From Ktedonobacter racemifer DSM 44963 (GTDB lineage: Bacteria; Chloroflexota; Ktedonobacteria; Ktedonobacterales; Ktedonobacteraceae), in contig NZ_ADVG01000001.1 in assembly GCF_000178855.1 (NCBI RefSeq), positions 2,765,481-2,829,480 of the forward strand: DNA of 64,000 nucleotides, read 5' to 3'. The stretch's first letter is position 1. Each line of letters opens with the position of its first letter. The position numbers were made by a program, and so were the translations under genes. The notes beneath the pieces were generated by a model, which was not told the origin of the DNA, made no database searches, and saw only the letters and a list, made by a program, of their open reading frames with translations. Below, piece by piece: positions 27,899 to 37,461 of this stretch.

Positions 27899-28816
27899 GT
27901 GCAGACCTTACTACCGAACGGTGTCTATCCCCCGCTACCCACCTTTTTCGACGCGCAGGAGAACCTGGACCTCTTCACCTTGCAGAGGCATATGCGAGCC
28001 CTCCAGGAGAGCGGCATCGCGGGCTATGTTCTCTTAGGCAGCAACGGCGAAGCGGCCCATGTGACCTCTGAAGAGCGTGCGCAACTCGTATCCACGGCAC
28101 GAGAGGTTATGGATGAGAGCCCAGACACGCTTCCCCTGATAGTTGGTTGTGGCGATCAAGCAACACGAACAACCATCGCCCATTGCCAGCTCGCGGCACA
28201 CTCCGGCGCCACCATTGCGCTCGTCCTGCCACCCTTTTATTTTCGTGGCCGCATGGATTCTCAGGCGCTACTAAAACACTATCGCGCCGTTGCCGACGCC
28301 AGCCCTATACCAATTTTGCTCTACAACATGCCCGCCAACACTGCCGGCCTCGACATGGATGTCAGTCTTATTTGCCAACTCGCCGAGCATCCAAACATCA
28401 TTGGACTCAAGGACAGCAGCGGCAACGTTGCCAAAATGGCCAGCATCGTCGCCCAGGCCCCAATAGACTTCTGCGTTTTCGCTGGAAGTGCCAGTTTCCT
28501 GCTACCCTCCCTGGCGATTGGCGCTGCTGGCACCATTGCGGCGCTGGCCAATATCTTTCCCCACGAGGTCTGCCTGGTACAAGCCCTCTTTGAGGCAGGG
28601 CAACTGGAGGAAGCTCGCGCGCTCCAGGCGCGCCTGATTCCCACCAATACGGCAGTAACCACCACCTATGGCGTCCCGGGCTTGAAAGCGGCTCTGGAGA
28701 TCCTTAACGGCTATGGCGGGCGGCCACGCATGCCCCTGCAACCACTTAGCCCCTCTGAACGCGAACAACTATCGCGTCTCCTGGCAACTACGCCCATGGA
28801 TGCAGCACACGTGTAG
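27899..28816 (+). CDS. DapA-family aldolase (dihydrodipicolinate synthase-like)
   Basis: 305 residues from GTG 27899, chosen because AGGAGG lies seven bases upstream. TIM-barrel class I aldolase: GSNGEAAHVTSEER, YNMPANTAG (catalytic Tyr) and GLKDSSGN with the Schiff-base Lys near 171. The family includes DapA (lysine synthesis), N-acetylneuraminate lyase, KDG aldolase and 4-hydroxy-2-oxoglutarate aldolase. No lysine gene is nearby and the sequence is not typical DapA, so a catabolic aldolase is as likely. Confidence 0.82.
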   Translation: MQTLLPNGVYPPLPTFFDAQENLDLFTLQRHMRALQESGIAGYVLLGSNGEAAHVTSEERAQLVSTAREVMDESPDTLPLIVGCGDQATRTTIAHCQLAAHSGATIALVLPPFYFRGRMDSQALLKHYRAVADASPIPILLYNMPANTAGLDMDVSLICQLAEHPNIIGLKDSSGNVAKMASIVAQAPIDFCVFAGSASFLLPSLAIGAAGTIAALANIFPHEVCLVQALFEAGQLEEARALQARLIPTNTAVTTTYGVPGLKAALEILNGYGGRPRMPLQPLSPSEREQLSRLLATTPMDAAHV

Positions 28817-28838
28817 CCAATATTAAGCAGTAATGGCC

Positions 28839-28878
28839 CGAGGCTGGGGGCGACGCTGCGTCGTCGTCCCCAGCCTCG
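28839..28878. repeat. Hairpin between convergent genes
   Basis: 17-bp arms 28839-28855 and 28862-28878 with one mismatch, in the 90-base gap between the aldolase and the minus-strand zinc-ribbon gene. Likely bidirectional terminator. Confidence 0.6.
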
Positions 28879-28904
28879 TTCGCTGCGTCGGAGCCACAAT
28901 AAGG

Positions 28905-29864
28905 CTACTGCACGGTATAATTAACTTTCTGTGCCAATTGCTTATCGCTACAGGCGGTCGAGGAGGCCCAGTAGATCTCCACGTGACCTTGTCCCTTGCC
29001 ACCTGTAATAGCGTAGGAGTACGTCCTGGTAGAAGTTGCCTTGACCGCGATAGGATAGGTAGTAAATTGCTGGTCGCCAATGTACCACTGCAAGCAGGCT
29101 GCCCCGCCCTTGCCCGCAGGCAGTCCAAAGGTCACATACATTTTCTGACCCGCCTGAAAGGTGTCCCCTGGATTTACCGGCTTGGCGGACTGCGTATCCA
29201 CGTCGTGAGCCATCTGGGCGTCGCTGACGTATTGAGAAGCGGGGTACTGCCCGGGATCTGTAGTGGGAGTTGGTGTTGGGGCCGTGTCCGTTGGCGTGGC
29301 CTGAGCATCTGGGGTCGGAGTTGTGCCACTCACGACCTGCTGAGGAGCACTTGTCGGGCTTGGTAACACCGTCGTCTTGTGATTATCATTCGAAGCCTGC
29401 GAAAACGCAGACGCAAAAATAAACACCAGTACTAGCATGATCGCGCCGATGAATACGCTGATACCAGCGATGGTCAAAGGCAGGCGCGACGAGCGCTGGG
29501 GAGCCCGTGGCTGAGCAACATTCGTCGAGGCCATCGGACCGGCCGGGCCATTGAAGCCTGGAGGAGAGGCATAGGGCTGAGGACCAGGGCGGCCATTGTT
29601 GGCAAAGATTTGCTGCATTTGCGGATTATAACTAGCACCGCCAGCTCCTCCCCCTGGTCCCTGCTGCCACTGCTGCCCCGGCACAGGCTGTCCAACTGGC
29701 GCGCTCGCAGCTGGCGGATACATACCGTTCCCCATTGGCGTAGGAGCGCCTGGCCCCTGCCCACCTTGCACTCTACCATCGTTCCCTTGATTTATGGCGG
29801 CGCCACAACGCGGGCAACTCGTGCGCGAAGGAGAAACGGGAAAACCACAATTCATACATCGCAT
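28905..29864 (-). CDS. Zinc-ribbon, single-pass membrane protein
   Basis: 319 residues. N-terminal zinc ribbon (MRCMNCGFPVS...CPRCG), a Pro/Gly/Gln-rich cytoplasmic stretch (30-125), one membrane segment (about 128-155) and an external part of a Pro/Thr-rich stalk (165-205) and a compact C-terminal domain with two Cys (ACLQWY, TACSDK) that could form a disulphide. The external fold is not recognised; its beta-strand-rich look suggests a sensor or adhesion role, unproven. A similar layout occurs in the gene at 56891. Confidence 0.72.
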   Translation of the reverse strand: MRCMNCGFPVSPSRTSCPRCGAAINQGNDGRVQGGQGPGAPTPMGNGMYPPAASAPVGQPVPGQQWQQGPGGGAGGASYNPQMQQIFANNGRPGPQPYASPPGFNGPAGPMASTNVAQPRAPQRSSRLPLTIAGISVFIGAIMLVLVFIFASAFSQASNDNHKTTVLPSPTSAPQQVVSGTTPTPDAQATPTDTAPTPTPTTDPGQYPASQYVSDAQMAHDVDTQSAKPVNPGDTFQAGQKMYVTFGLPAGKGGAACLQWYIGDQQFTTYPIAVKATSTRTYSYAITGGKGQGHVEIYWASSTACSDKQLAQKVNYTVQ

Positions 29865-29988
29865 AGATAAATCCTCTCGAAAAGCGTAGCCCCTTATGAA
29901 AGAGTGTTCATTTGATATGACGAAGCATCATCATATTTGTAATCACCAATAGAACTATGCGAGGCGACGGCCTCAGTTCGCCGTCTAC

Positions 29989-30017
29989 TTGACACCTTTA
30001 GACGTCACCTTTACAAT
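29989..30017 (+). promoter_or_regulatory. Promoter for the histidine kinase operon
   Basis: TTGACA (29989-29994), 17-base spacer, TACAAT (30012-30017). CACCTTT occurs twice (29993, 30006; 13 bp apart) and inverted as AAAGGTG at 30031, a possible regulator site overlapping the promoter. Confidence 0.65.
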
Positions 30018-30099
30018 ACACTTATTGACAAAAGGTGATACATCAAGTAAACATCCAGGCCATAGAGACCGTGGGATAGTTGGAAGCTAGGATAAAAAC

Positions 30100-32274
30100 G
30101 TGACACAAGGCGTTAATGTAGAACAGATACTGGCACCTCACTTGCCGCGCTTAAAAATGAGCCTGCAACACGCATGGGATGGGCATCAAGGACGAGAAAA
30201 TGAGAACGACGCGTGGCAGCTCTTTCAGACGCTCATCGGCACACAAGATCACGATGAGTCATCCCTCACCGCGCGCTTTGAGCAGGTAGGACGCCGACTC
30301 GTCACCTATGATGAGAAGCTCGATACGCGACTGCAAGAGATCCAGAGTTTTGTGGATGCCGCAGCTACCGAGATCAAGCACATCTTTCAGGAGCATCCCG
30401 AAGAACTTGTGACCACGCTTGGATACCTCTACCAACTACACAATAAAAGCGCCCTCGCCCTCACACGAGGGTTCCAGCATGTCGTGGAACAGCAGGCCAG
30501 GAGCACCACACATTTAACGCAGCAGCTTGAGCATCGCCTCCTCGCGCTTCAGCGGGTCAATGGCTACAGCAACTCTGCTATGGACCTGGACCAAACCCTC
30601 GAAAACACAGCACAGGTAATTGCCGAGGAGCTGAATGTCGATCTCTGCTCCATCTTCTTCTATGATGAGCTTCAACGTGTCCTGACCCTGCGTGCAACCA
30701 ATGGACCACGTCCCCTGGGTGGTATGCACTTCATTCTGCGCCTGGGTGAAGGCTACAGTGGATGGGTCGCCGATAAGGGCCGCCCCTTGCACTCGAACGA
30801 CGCCCTGGGCGATCCCAATTTCGCCACCGAGGCCCGCTCATACAGTACCCCCTACCGGGGCGTGATGGCGCTCCCCATCATCTTCTTTGGCACCGCCGAA
30901 CGCCTCATCGGTGTTATCAGCGTGCAATCAAGCGAGCCGCGCGAGTTCACCCGCGACGAGGTTAACTTTGTCGAGGTAATTGCGGGCATCATCGCCATCA
31001 ATATCGAGAATGGCCGTCTCTATGAGCAGACCGACGAGCAGCTACGCCGCAAGGTACACGAACTCGCCACCATTCACCGCGTCTCCTATATCATCGCCTC
31101 CACGCTCAATCTGGAAGAGGTATTGCAGATTATCACCACGCAGGCCGTGCATCTCTCAGGTGCCGAGCGCTCGTGCATCTTTGAACTCGATCCCGACCGG
31201 CGACGCCTGCATGCGTTGGCACACTATGGGCTGAATCCCGAGCAGGCGAGCAATCTCCAGATTGGCGTGGGCCAGTGTTGCGCCGGTCGAACCGTCCAGA
31301 CCGGGCGTCCCAGCATGGCGGTAGACTGCTTCCATGCCGACGAGCATTGCTTTATTCATGATGACCCGACACTCTCATCAGAGATCCACTCGGTACTCTG
31401 TGTCCCGCTTAAGGTTAAGCAGAAGGTGCTGGGCTGTATCTGCATCTACAGTAGCCATCGTCACCTTCTCAGTCCTGAGCAGATGCAGCTCGTCGTTACC
31501 TTCGCCAATGAGGCCGCCATCGCCATCGAGAATGCGCGTCTCTACGAAGAGACGCGGCGTGGACTCGAACTGAAATCGGTGCTCCTGCGCGAGTTACACC
31601 ATCGCGTCAAAAATAACCTGGCCACGGTCGCGGGTATTCTCTCGCTTCAGCGCCGACGCACCAGGTCACCCGAGGTACGCCATATTCTGGCGGAGAGCGT
31701 CAACCGTGTACAAGGCCTGGCCGCCACCCATGACCTGCTCGCACATGAAGATGTCAGCGAGGCGCGCGTCGACGATATCGCGCGCAAGATTGTGGGCGTT
31801 GCTAACGCCAACCTTAGTCCGCCCGAGAAGCGCATCTCCTTCCAGGTCGAGACCTGTCCCGTGGTTATTCCTTCCCGGGCCGTAACCATCCTCGCCCTGG
31901 TCATTAACGAAATGGTTTCTAACGCGATTAAGCATGGCATGGCCGATGTAACACGCGGCACCGTCATTATTCGCGGCTTCGAGGAAGAGGATGGATATGT
32001 CGCCATCCAGGTACTCGATAGCGGCAAGGGGCCATCAGCCGAGCATGAGCAGCAGGAGGAGCCAGGCGAGAGCGGCGAGGGCCTGGGTCTCTCCCTTATC
32101 AAGAACCTGATTGGCGACCTCGGTGGCCGCTTTGCGCTGCGACGCGAGACCATCACCCGTCCCGCCAGCACCAAACAAGGTGAGCAAACCAGCGGGGAGA
32201 CGGCGGAGTATACAGTTGCAGAGGTCCGCTTCCCACTCCGTCGCTCACGCCCAACCTATGCCTTGAATAGTTAA
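30100..32274 (+). CDS. GAF-GAF histidine kinase (HisKA_2 type)
   Basis: 724 residues from GTG 30100. Residues 1-150 are helical with no known domain; two GAF domains follow (about 160-310 and 345-490), which bind small ligands or chromophores; the second contains CCAGRTV. The phosphoacceptor is in LRELHHRVKNNL (near 499), the HisKA_2 form; the ATPase domain shows NEMVSNAIKHG, DSGKGPS and GEGLGLSLI. No membrane segment, so it is a cytosolic sensor. The receiver gene follows and is the likely partner. Confidence 0.9.
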   Translation: MTQGVNVEQILAPHLPRLKMSLQHAWDGHQGRENENDAWQLFQTLIGTQDHDESSLTARFEQVGRRLVTYDEKLDTRLQEIQSFVDAAATEIKHIFQEHPEELVTTLGYLYQLHNKSALALTRGFQHVVEQQARSTTHLTQQLEHRLLALQRVNGYSNSAMDLDQTLENTAQVIAEELNVDLCSIFFYDELQRVLTLRATNGPRPLGGMHFILRLGEGYSGWVADKGRPLHSNDALGDPNFATEARSYSTPYRGVMALPIIFFGTAERLIGVISVQSSEPREFTRDEVNFVEVIAGIIAINIENGRLYEQTDEQLRRKVHELATIHRVSYIIASTLNLEEVLQIITTQAVHLSGAERSCIFELDPDRRRLHALAHYGLNPEQASNLQIGVGQCCAGRTVQTGRPSMAVDCFHADEHCFIHDDPTLSSEIHSVLCVPLKVKQKVLGCICIYSSHRHLLSPEQMQLVVTFANEAAIAIENARLYEETRRGLELKSVLLRELHHRVKNNLATVAGILSLQRRRTRSPEVRHILAESVNRVQGLAATHDLLAHEDVSEARVDDIARKIVGVANANLSPPEKRISFQVETCPVVIPSRAVTILALVINEMVSNAIKHGMADVTRGTVIIRGFEEEDGYVAIQVLDSGKGPSAEHEQQEEPGESGEGLGLSLIKNLIGDLGGRFALRRETITRPASTKQGEQTSGETAEYTVAEVRFPLRRSRPTYALNS

Positions 32275-32289
32275 TCTCGTTGCAACTTC

Positions 32290-32358
32290 TTTCTATTTGG
32301 TGGTGTGCTGGGCCTCGTAGCCTGCGGCTGCGAGGCCCAGCACACCACCAAATAGAAA
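32290..32358. repeat. Triloop hairpin (33-bp arms) between kinase and receiver
   Basis: Arms 32290-32322 and 32326-32358 with a single G-U, loop TGC, closed by GCC/GGC. It separates two co-directional, functionally linked genes, so it may be a partial terminator that sets their ratio. Confidence 0.8.
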
Positions 32359-32382
32359 TTGGAGAGAGTAGAGGCAAGAAAG

Positions 32383-32865
32383 ATGCAGAACGAGTCTCCA
32401 GCGAAACACAGGATCCTGGTTGTCGAGGACGAGGCAGCCATTCAACAGGTTTTATGTTTCTTTTTAGAGCACAATGGTTTTGCAACGCAGGCCGCTTATA
32501 ATGGGCAGGAGGCCATCAACCTTATTCCCCAGTTTCGCCCCCACCTGATCATCCTGGATCTGGTCATGCGCCCGGTTTCTGGCTGGGACGTTCTGCACTG
32601 GCTGCATAGCCATCAGACCAATCCCCCCATTCCCGTCCTTGTTCTCAGCGCCCTCGTTAATTTATCTGAACAACTCCAGGGCATCGAAGAGGGGGCCATC
32701 GAATATATTACCAAACCCACTCAGCCCAGCATTATTGTTGAGCGTGTGCGCACGATCCTCTCACTAACAGCCGAACAACGCCTGATGCTGCAACACAAAC
32801 GCCTTGAAGAGCGCCGCAAAATGCTTGAGCGGCTCCGCGCCAATCCCAGTGATCGCCTGACCTAA
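32383..32865 (+). CDS. Single-domain response regulator
   Basis: 160 residues from ATG 32383 (GAGG upstream). Receiver domain: acidic pocket in VVEDEAA, phospho-acceptor Asp in ILDLVMRP, switch Ser in VLSAL and Lys in ITKPTQP. After the receiver only a short basic helix (RLEERRKMLERLRA-like) remains, so there is no DNA-binding output domain. It probably acts by protein contact, downstream of the adjacent histidine kinase. Confidence 0.87.
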   Translation: MQNESPAKHRILVVEDEAAIQQVLCFFLEHNGFATQAAYNGQEAINLIPQFRPHLIILDLVMRPVSGWDVLHWLHSHQTNPPIPVLVLSALVNLSEQLQGIEEGAIEYITKPTQPSIIVERVRTILSLTAEQRLMLQHKRLEERRKMLERLRANPSDRLT

Positions 32866-32915
32866 AATGGCCCGACGCCGCTAGAGCACAAAATCAATCT
32901 CTTTACGCCCCACGA

Positions 32916-34049
32916 CTAGGCGATCAGGGGTTGGCCGCACGCCGTGCAGAAGCGATTATTAGCTGGATTCATCGTACCGCACGAGGCACACTGGTTCATG
33001 GGCGCTCCACAGCGCGTGCAGAAGCGCATGTTGGGCTTATTATAATGCTGGCAATAATGGCAGGGATACATCGCCACCTGGCGACTCTCAGCCACAGGAG
33101 CAGCCGGTTGCTGTGGTCGCGTATAGGCACTGGCACTGGGTTGAGCATAGTAGGGATTCGCTGGCGCGTTAGCTGCTGGATAGCTAGCTGCCGGCCCAGC
33201 TTGTAGTGAACTAAGCGCTTTACTGAGTGCATCCCCCATATCGCTGGCGCGTTGATAGCGCTGCTGGGGATTTTTCGCCAGGGCCGTTAAAATGATATGC
33301 TCAATTGGGGCCGGGATATGCGGATTGAAGGATGTGGGACGCGGTGGCGGCTCATAGATATGACTATGGGCCAGGGCTGGATAGTTATCGCCCCTGAATG
33401 GGGTAAACCCCGTCAAGGACTCAAAGAGCATCACACCCAGGGCATAGATATCTGCACGACCATCCACGGAACCTCCCTGGCACTGTTCAGGCGACATATA
33501 TTCAGGCGTGCCTACGCCAGCTCCCGGACGCGTCAGGTTGCTCTGCGTGACGGCAACGACCTTTGCTATACCAAAGTCAGAGAGGATTGGACGATCCGCA
33601 TCCATTAGCACATTCACTGGCTTGACATCACGGTGAATAATGCCTTGCTCATGCGCATAGGAGAGCGCGCTCGCGATCTGCGTAAAGATAGGAACGGCCT
33701 CGGTAATATCCATTACCAGCCCTTCACTATGCAACATATCAAGACGATTCTTCAGCGTCCCGCCTGTCACCAATTGCATAACAATATAGAGATGCCCATT
33801 ATATTCACTGGCATCATGAACTGTTACGATATTAGGATGGGAGAGGCGAGCAACAAGTTTTGCTTCTAGATTGAAACGTTCTACAAAGCTCCGGTCCGCG
33901 GCATACCAGGGCGGAAGCACTTTAATCGCAACCTCGCGATCAAGGTTCTCTTGAAATCCCTTATAGACGCGGGCCATGCCTCCCTGCCCAAGCTTGGCAA
34001 GAATGCGATAGTTGCCAAGCGTTGTTCCAATAAGATCGTCTTGCTCCAT
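32916..34049 (-). CDS. Ser/Thr protein kinase with C-terminal double zinc ribbon
   Basis: 377 residues from ATG 34049, which places LIGTTLGNYRILAKLGQGG at the start; an upstream GTG at 34100 is possible. Active kinase motifs are all present: GQGGMARVY, VAIKVL, HRDVKPVN, SDFGIAK, MSPEQC. After a Pro/Ala-rich linker come two zinc ribbons (CHYCQHYN...CTRCG and CASCG...CTACG). No membrane segment, unlike PknB-type sensors. It forms a cluster with the FHA protein and second kinase upstream on the same strand. Confidence 0.9.
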   Translation of the reverse strand: MEQDDLIGTTLGNYRILAKLGQGGMARVYKGFQENLDREVAIKVLPPWYAADRSFVERFNLEAKLVARLSHPNIVTVHDASEYNGHLYIVMQLVTGGTLKNRLDMLHSEGLVMDITEAVPIFTQIASALSYAHEQGIIHRDVKPVNVLMDADRPILSDFGIAKVVAVTQSNLTRPGAGVGTPEYMSPEQCQGGSVDGRADIYALGVMLFESLTGFTPFRGDNYPALAHSHIYEPPPRPTSFNPHIPAPIEHIILTALAKNPQQRYQRASDMGDALSKALSSLQAGPAASYPAANAPANPYYAQPSASAYTRPQQPAAPVAESRQVAMYPCHYCQHYNKPNMRFCTRCGAPMNQCASCGTMNPANNRFCTACGQPLIA

Positions 34050-34197
34050 TGTATCGCAATGCCACGCAGGAATAACATGCACCTTGTATACAAGAGGCAC
34101 TTCGTGCCTACGTGGCAGTATCTATGTTCCTTCTGTAGATTTTTGTGCTGTACTACAAACGTACCATGTTTCGCGCTCTCAAGCAAGAGAAGCGGGA

Positions 34198-35505
34198 CTA
34201 ACGCCTGGCAAAGACCAGGACTGTCTGTCCCAGCTGAATGCGGTCGCCTTCCTGCAACTGATACGTCTGGTACTTATTCACCAGCTGCCCATTGACTTTC
34301 GTGCCATTCGCGCTGCCCTCATCCTTCAAGGCATAGTTGCCATTGCCCATATTCACGATAGAGGCATGCAGACGTGAGACAGCCAGGTCTTCCAGGAAGA
34401 TATCGCTCTCGCGGCTACGGCCAATGCTCAAGCTATCCTTGCGCACCTCGTAGATACGGCCAGGCTCTTTACCTTCCTCAACACGTACCATACCCAGGCC
34501 ACCAGCCTGGCCACCAGGGCGGAGCACGGTTCTATCGGCATCGGAGGCAAACACGGTCTGATCCTGCTGCATTCCCGGGGTATTGGGTCCCGCGGCACCC
34601 TGTTGCCACGCGGGTGCCCCACCAGGCTGAGCGCCCCAGGCCCCTTGCTGCTGCGGCTGTTGTGGCTGAGATGCAGCCTGATTCCAGGAGGGATTGGAGC
34701 CACCAAAGGACGCAGGCGCGGACTGCGACTGAGGAGCCTGTGCTCCCCAGGGCTGTTGCTGCCCCTGGTTCCAGGCTTCCTGCCCCTGTTGCTGCTGGCC
34801 CTGGTTCCAGGGCTCCTGTGTGGCCGCTGGCGCGTTCCAGGAAGGCTGTGAACCCGCGCCGGTCGCTGGATTGCCCCACTGATTAGCAGGCTGCGGAGCT
34901 GCGCTTGCTGGGGAGGCTCCCCAGTTACCTTGCTGCGGCTGTTGCGCGGCTGACGCCCCCCAACCCTGTTGCTGCTGTGGCTGTTGCGCTGCATCCCAAC
35001 CCTGTTGCTGCTGCTGTGGCTGTTGCGCTGCATCCCAACCCTGTTGCTGCTGCGGCTGTTGCGCTCCCCAACCTCCCGGCTGCTGCTGCTGCTGTGACTG
35101 GTTCCAGGCGTTGTTCTCTCCGCCCTGGCCCCAGCCCGGCTGCTGCTGCGGCTGCTGCGCAGCTGATGCTCCCCAGCTCTGTTGCTGTTGCGGCTGTTGC
35201 GCTCCCCAACCTCCCTGCTGCTGTGGCTGCTGCGCTCCCCAACCTCCTTGCTGCTGCTGCTGCTGCTGCTGCTGTTGTGACTGGTTCCAGGCGTTGTTCT
35301 CTCCGCCCTGGCCCCAGCCCGGCTGCTGCTGGCTCTGCCAGTCGCTTGCACTAGAAGCCTCAGCCTTTTTCTTGCCACTACTGCGAATAAGCAAGAAGGC
35401 GGCAATCAAGATAACAACAGCGAGAACAAGAATGGCGATTATAATTATTGGCGTGTTTACAGGCAAAGTAACCCCTAATGCAAAAATGTGCTTGGCCTCT
35501 TTCAT
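34198..35505 (-). CDS. Membrane-anchored Q-rich FHA domain protein
   Basis: 435 residues from ATG 35505 (GAGGGGTG upstream; the longer frame lacks support). One membrane segment (about 18-42), then about 270 residues of Gln/Trp/Gly/Pro repeats built on QQPQQQ-x-GWG units with a pure Gln run, then an FHA domain (SIGRSRESDI, SRLHASIV, NGTKVNG) that binds phosphothreonine. FHA proteins are usual targets of Ser/Thr kinases, and one lies on each side. The repeat DNA is a CTG/TGC-rich coding minisatellite (about 34640-35330), likely to vary in length between strains. Confidence 0.85.
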   Translation of the reverse strand: MKEAKHIFALGVTLPVNTPIIIIAILVLAVVILIAAFLLIRSSGKKKAEASSASDWQSQQQPGWGQGGENNAWNQSQQQQQQQQQQGGWGAQQPQQQGGWGAQQPQQQQSWGASAAQQPQQQPGWGQGGENNAWNQSQQQQQPGGWGAQQPQQQQGWDAAQQPQQQQQGWDAAQQPQQQQGWGASAAQQPQQGNWGASPASAAPQPANQWGNPATGAGSQPSWNAPAATQEPWNQGQQQQGQEAWNQGQQQPWGAQAPQSQSAPASFGGSNPSWNQAASQPQQPQQQGAWGAQPGGAPAWQQGAAGPNTPGMQQDQTVFASDADRTVLRPGGQAGGLGMVRVEEGKEPGRIYEVRKDSLSIGRSRESDIFLEDLAVSRLHASIVNMGNGNYALKDEGSANGTKVNGQLVNKYQTYQLQEGDRIQLGQTVLVFARR

Positions 35506-35680
35506 AAATTCACCCCTCTGATTGTAGGGGCGGCAGAAGTAGTCTCGTCGCGACAAGGAGCCAGTCATTTCTCCAGTCACGAACAGCTGCCACCCGAACT
35601 CAATCGGGCACCCTTGCGGGCACCCCTACGATTGCGACGCGCTTGTGTGCAACAAACTCAGGCCAGCCGACACACAACAG

Positions 35681-36874
35681 CTATCGCAATTCAAAGCGTA
35701 CCTCGACATTGCCGAAGCGGAGAATATCACCATCCTTAAGCTTACGCTCCTCATGCGGCGTTAAAATCTCTCCATTCAGGCGCGTCTTATTCAGGGCATT
35801 CAGATCCTCTACCGTATATGTTCCCTGCTGCCTACGCAGATACGCGTGTCTTCGCCCAACGGTCTTATGCTCCAGATCGATGTCGGGATATATACCTAGT
35901 GTCGGATCGTGCCGCCCCACTACAAGCAGTTCACCCTTGAGAGCATAGGGCTGACCATTCGCAAGCGCCACCAGGCGGGCCTCGCGCTGCTGTGAAGCCG
36001 CGGCTACGGCGCCAGATGGACGTCCAACGCCACTCGCCTGCAAGCGCTCAAGCAATTGATCCAATGCCGCAATGAATTCCTGGGGGGTTGCATAACGCTC
36101 ATCCGGTGTCTTTGCGAGTGCCTTCTGCATAAAGAGATCGGTCTCCATCGGCAAATCCGAGCGAAGCCGACAGATAGAGGGCACCTTCTCATTGATCTGC
36201 TTGATCACAATATCCACTGCGGTATCCCCCTGAAAGGGGGGACGACCCGTAAGCATTTCAAACAAGACTGCAGCAATTGAGTATAGATCAGAGCGTGTAT
36301 CAGCCGAACGGCTGCTTTCGGCCTGTTCTGGCGAGATATAATTAGCGGTCCCCATAAAGACATTAGACTGAGTCAACGTGACCGTTTCGCGACCACGCGC
36401 CAGGCCAAAATCGGTGATCTTCACAAGATTGCTTGTATTAATAAGGATGTTTTGCGGCTTGATATCGCGATGCACAACACCCTGTTTATGTGCGATACAC
36501 AATCCCTCAGCGATTTGACGTGCATACCCAATGGCCCGGACCGGGTCCATCAAACCATCATTGATCATATAATACTTCAAATTCTGACCATCGATATAAT
36601 CCATCACAATATAGTGCATATTGCCATCATTGCCATAGTCAACAATGCGCACAATGTGAGGATCATTCAGATGCAAAAGAATATGCGCCTCTCGCTGAAA
36701 GCGTGCCAATAAGTCCTCGTCGCTTGAGAGATCCAGGTGCATGACTTTTACGGCGTAAATATGATTGCTCTTGAGGTCACGAGCAACATAGACAGTTGCA
36801 AAACTCCCTCTTCCCCGTTCGTCAATGAGCTTATAGCGATCCCTGATGATGTGACCAATCATGTCGCCGTTCAT
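35681..36874 (-). CDS. Ser/Thr protein kinase with C-terminal FHA domain
   Basis: 397 residues from ATG 36874, with AAAGGGG upstream; longer starts lack kinase similarity. Kinase motifs intact: GRGSFATVYVA, YAVKVM, HRDIKPQN, TDFGLAR, ISPEQA. Residues about 310-397 form an FHA domain (VVGRHDPT, GRRHAYL, NKTRLNG). Kinases with their own FHA domain can dock on their own autophosphorylated Thr. Cytosolic, no membrane helix. Confidence 0.88.
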   Translation of the reverse strand: MNGDMIGHIIRDRYKLIDERGRGSFATVYVARDLKSNHIYAVKVMHLDLSSDEDLLARFQREAHILLHLNDPHIVRIVDYGNDGNMHYIVMDYIDGQNLKYYMINDGLMDPVRAIGYARQIAEGLCIAHKQGVVHRDIKPQNILINTSNLVKITDFGLARGRETVTLTQSNVFMGTANYISPEQAESSRSADTRSDLYSIAAVLFEMLTGRPPFQGDTAVDIVIKQINEKVPSICRLRSDLPMETDLFMQKALAKTPDERYATPQEFIAALDQLLERLQASGVGRPSGAVAAASQQREARLVALANGQPYALKGELLVVGRHDPTLGIYPDIDLEHKTVGRRHAYLRRQQGTYTVEDLNALNKTRLNGEILTPHEERKLKDGDILRFGNVEVRFELR

Positions 36875-37423
36875 AATACCCCTTTGTGGAGACACCCTCA
36901 TGCCTTCAGGCAGAGTAAGGGAACAAAGGCAAATACTTTGCTCCACTTGACAATATCCATCCCATATTAGCGGCTTCATTATACACCATCTGCTTACGCA
37001 TGTCATGGGAGTATACAGCCATTCCTACCTCGCTCCATTGCCCCTTTTTAATAAAACATGCAGAACATGCTTTTTTAGGCCAGGTACAATCAGAGATCAG
37101 GCTGGCTATATACCTTCATGATGGCGATCAAACCGCTCTTTATCTTCAGTATTCACGCACCTGAGAGAAAGCAAAAGTTTACCCTTTTTGCTCCCTCCTC
37201 TCCAGAGATGCGAAGGCTTCTGACAGCGTATTCTATCATATCAGCCTTGAAATGCGCTCTTTTTTAGGACTGACATAATATAAACGCCGTCCTGCTAAGG
37301 TTTTGACCCAACAGAGATTGCACTTTAGTTGCGCTTTCTAGCCACATGTTGTAATTGAAACGTGCGACAGAAGGATGAAGTTGCATTTTCACCGGTTGCC
37401 AGACCCGAAGAGACCACGCCAAA

Positions 37424-37461
37424 AGCAAAAAAATAGGAGAGCCTCAAAATGAGGACTCTCC
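37424..37461 (-). terminator. Intrinsic terminator of the candidate ncRNA
   Basis: GGAGAG-CCTC / GAGG-A-CTCTCC stem (37436-37461) with a run of seven U on the minus strand (37427-37433). Confidence 0.7.

Noticed and set aside
34640..35330. CTG/TGC-rich repetitive DNA resembling a microsatellite or array
   Set aside because: It is in frame inside the FHA gene and encodes the Q-rich repeats, so it is coding minisatellite, not a CRISPR or independent repeat.
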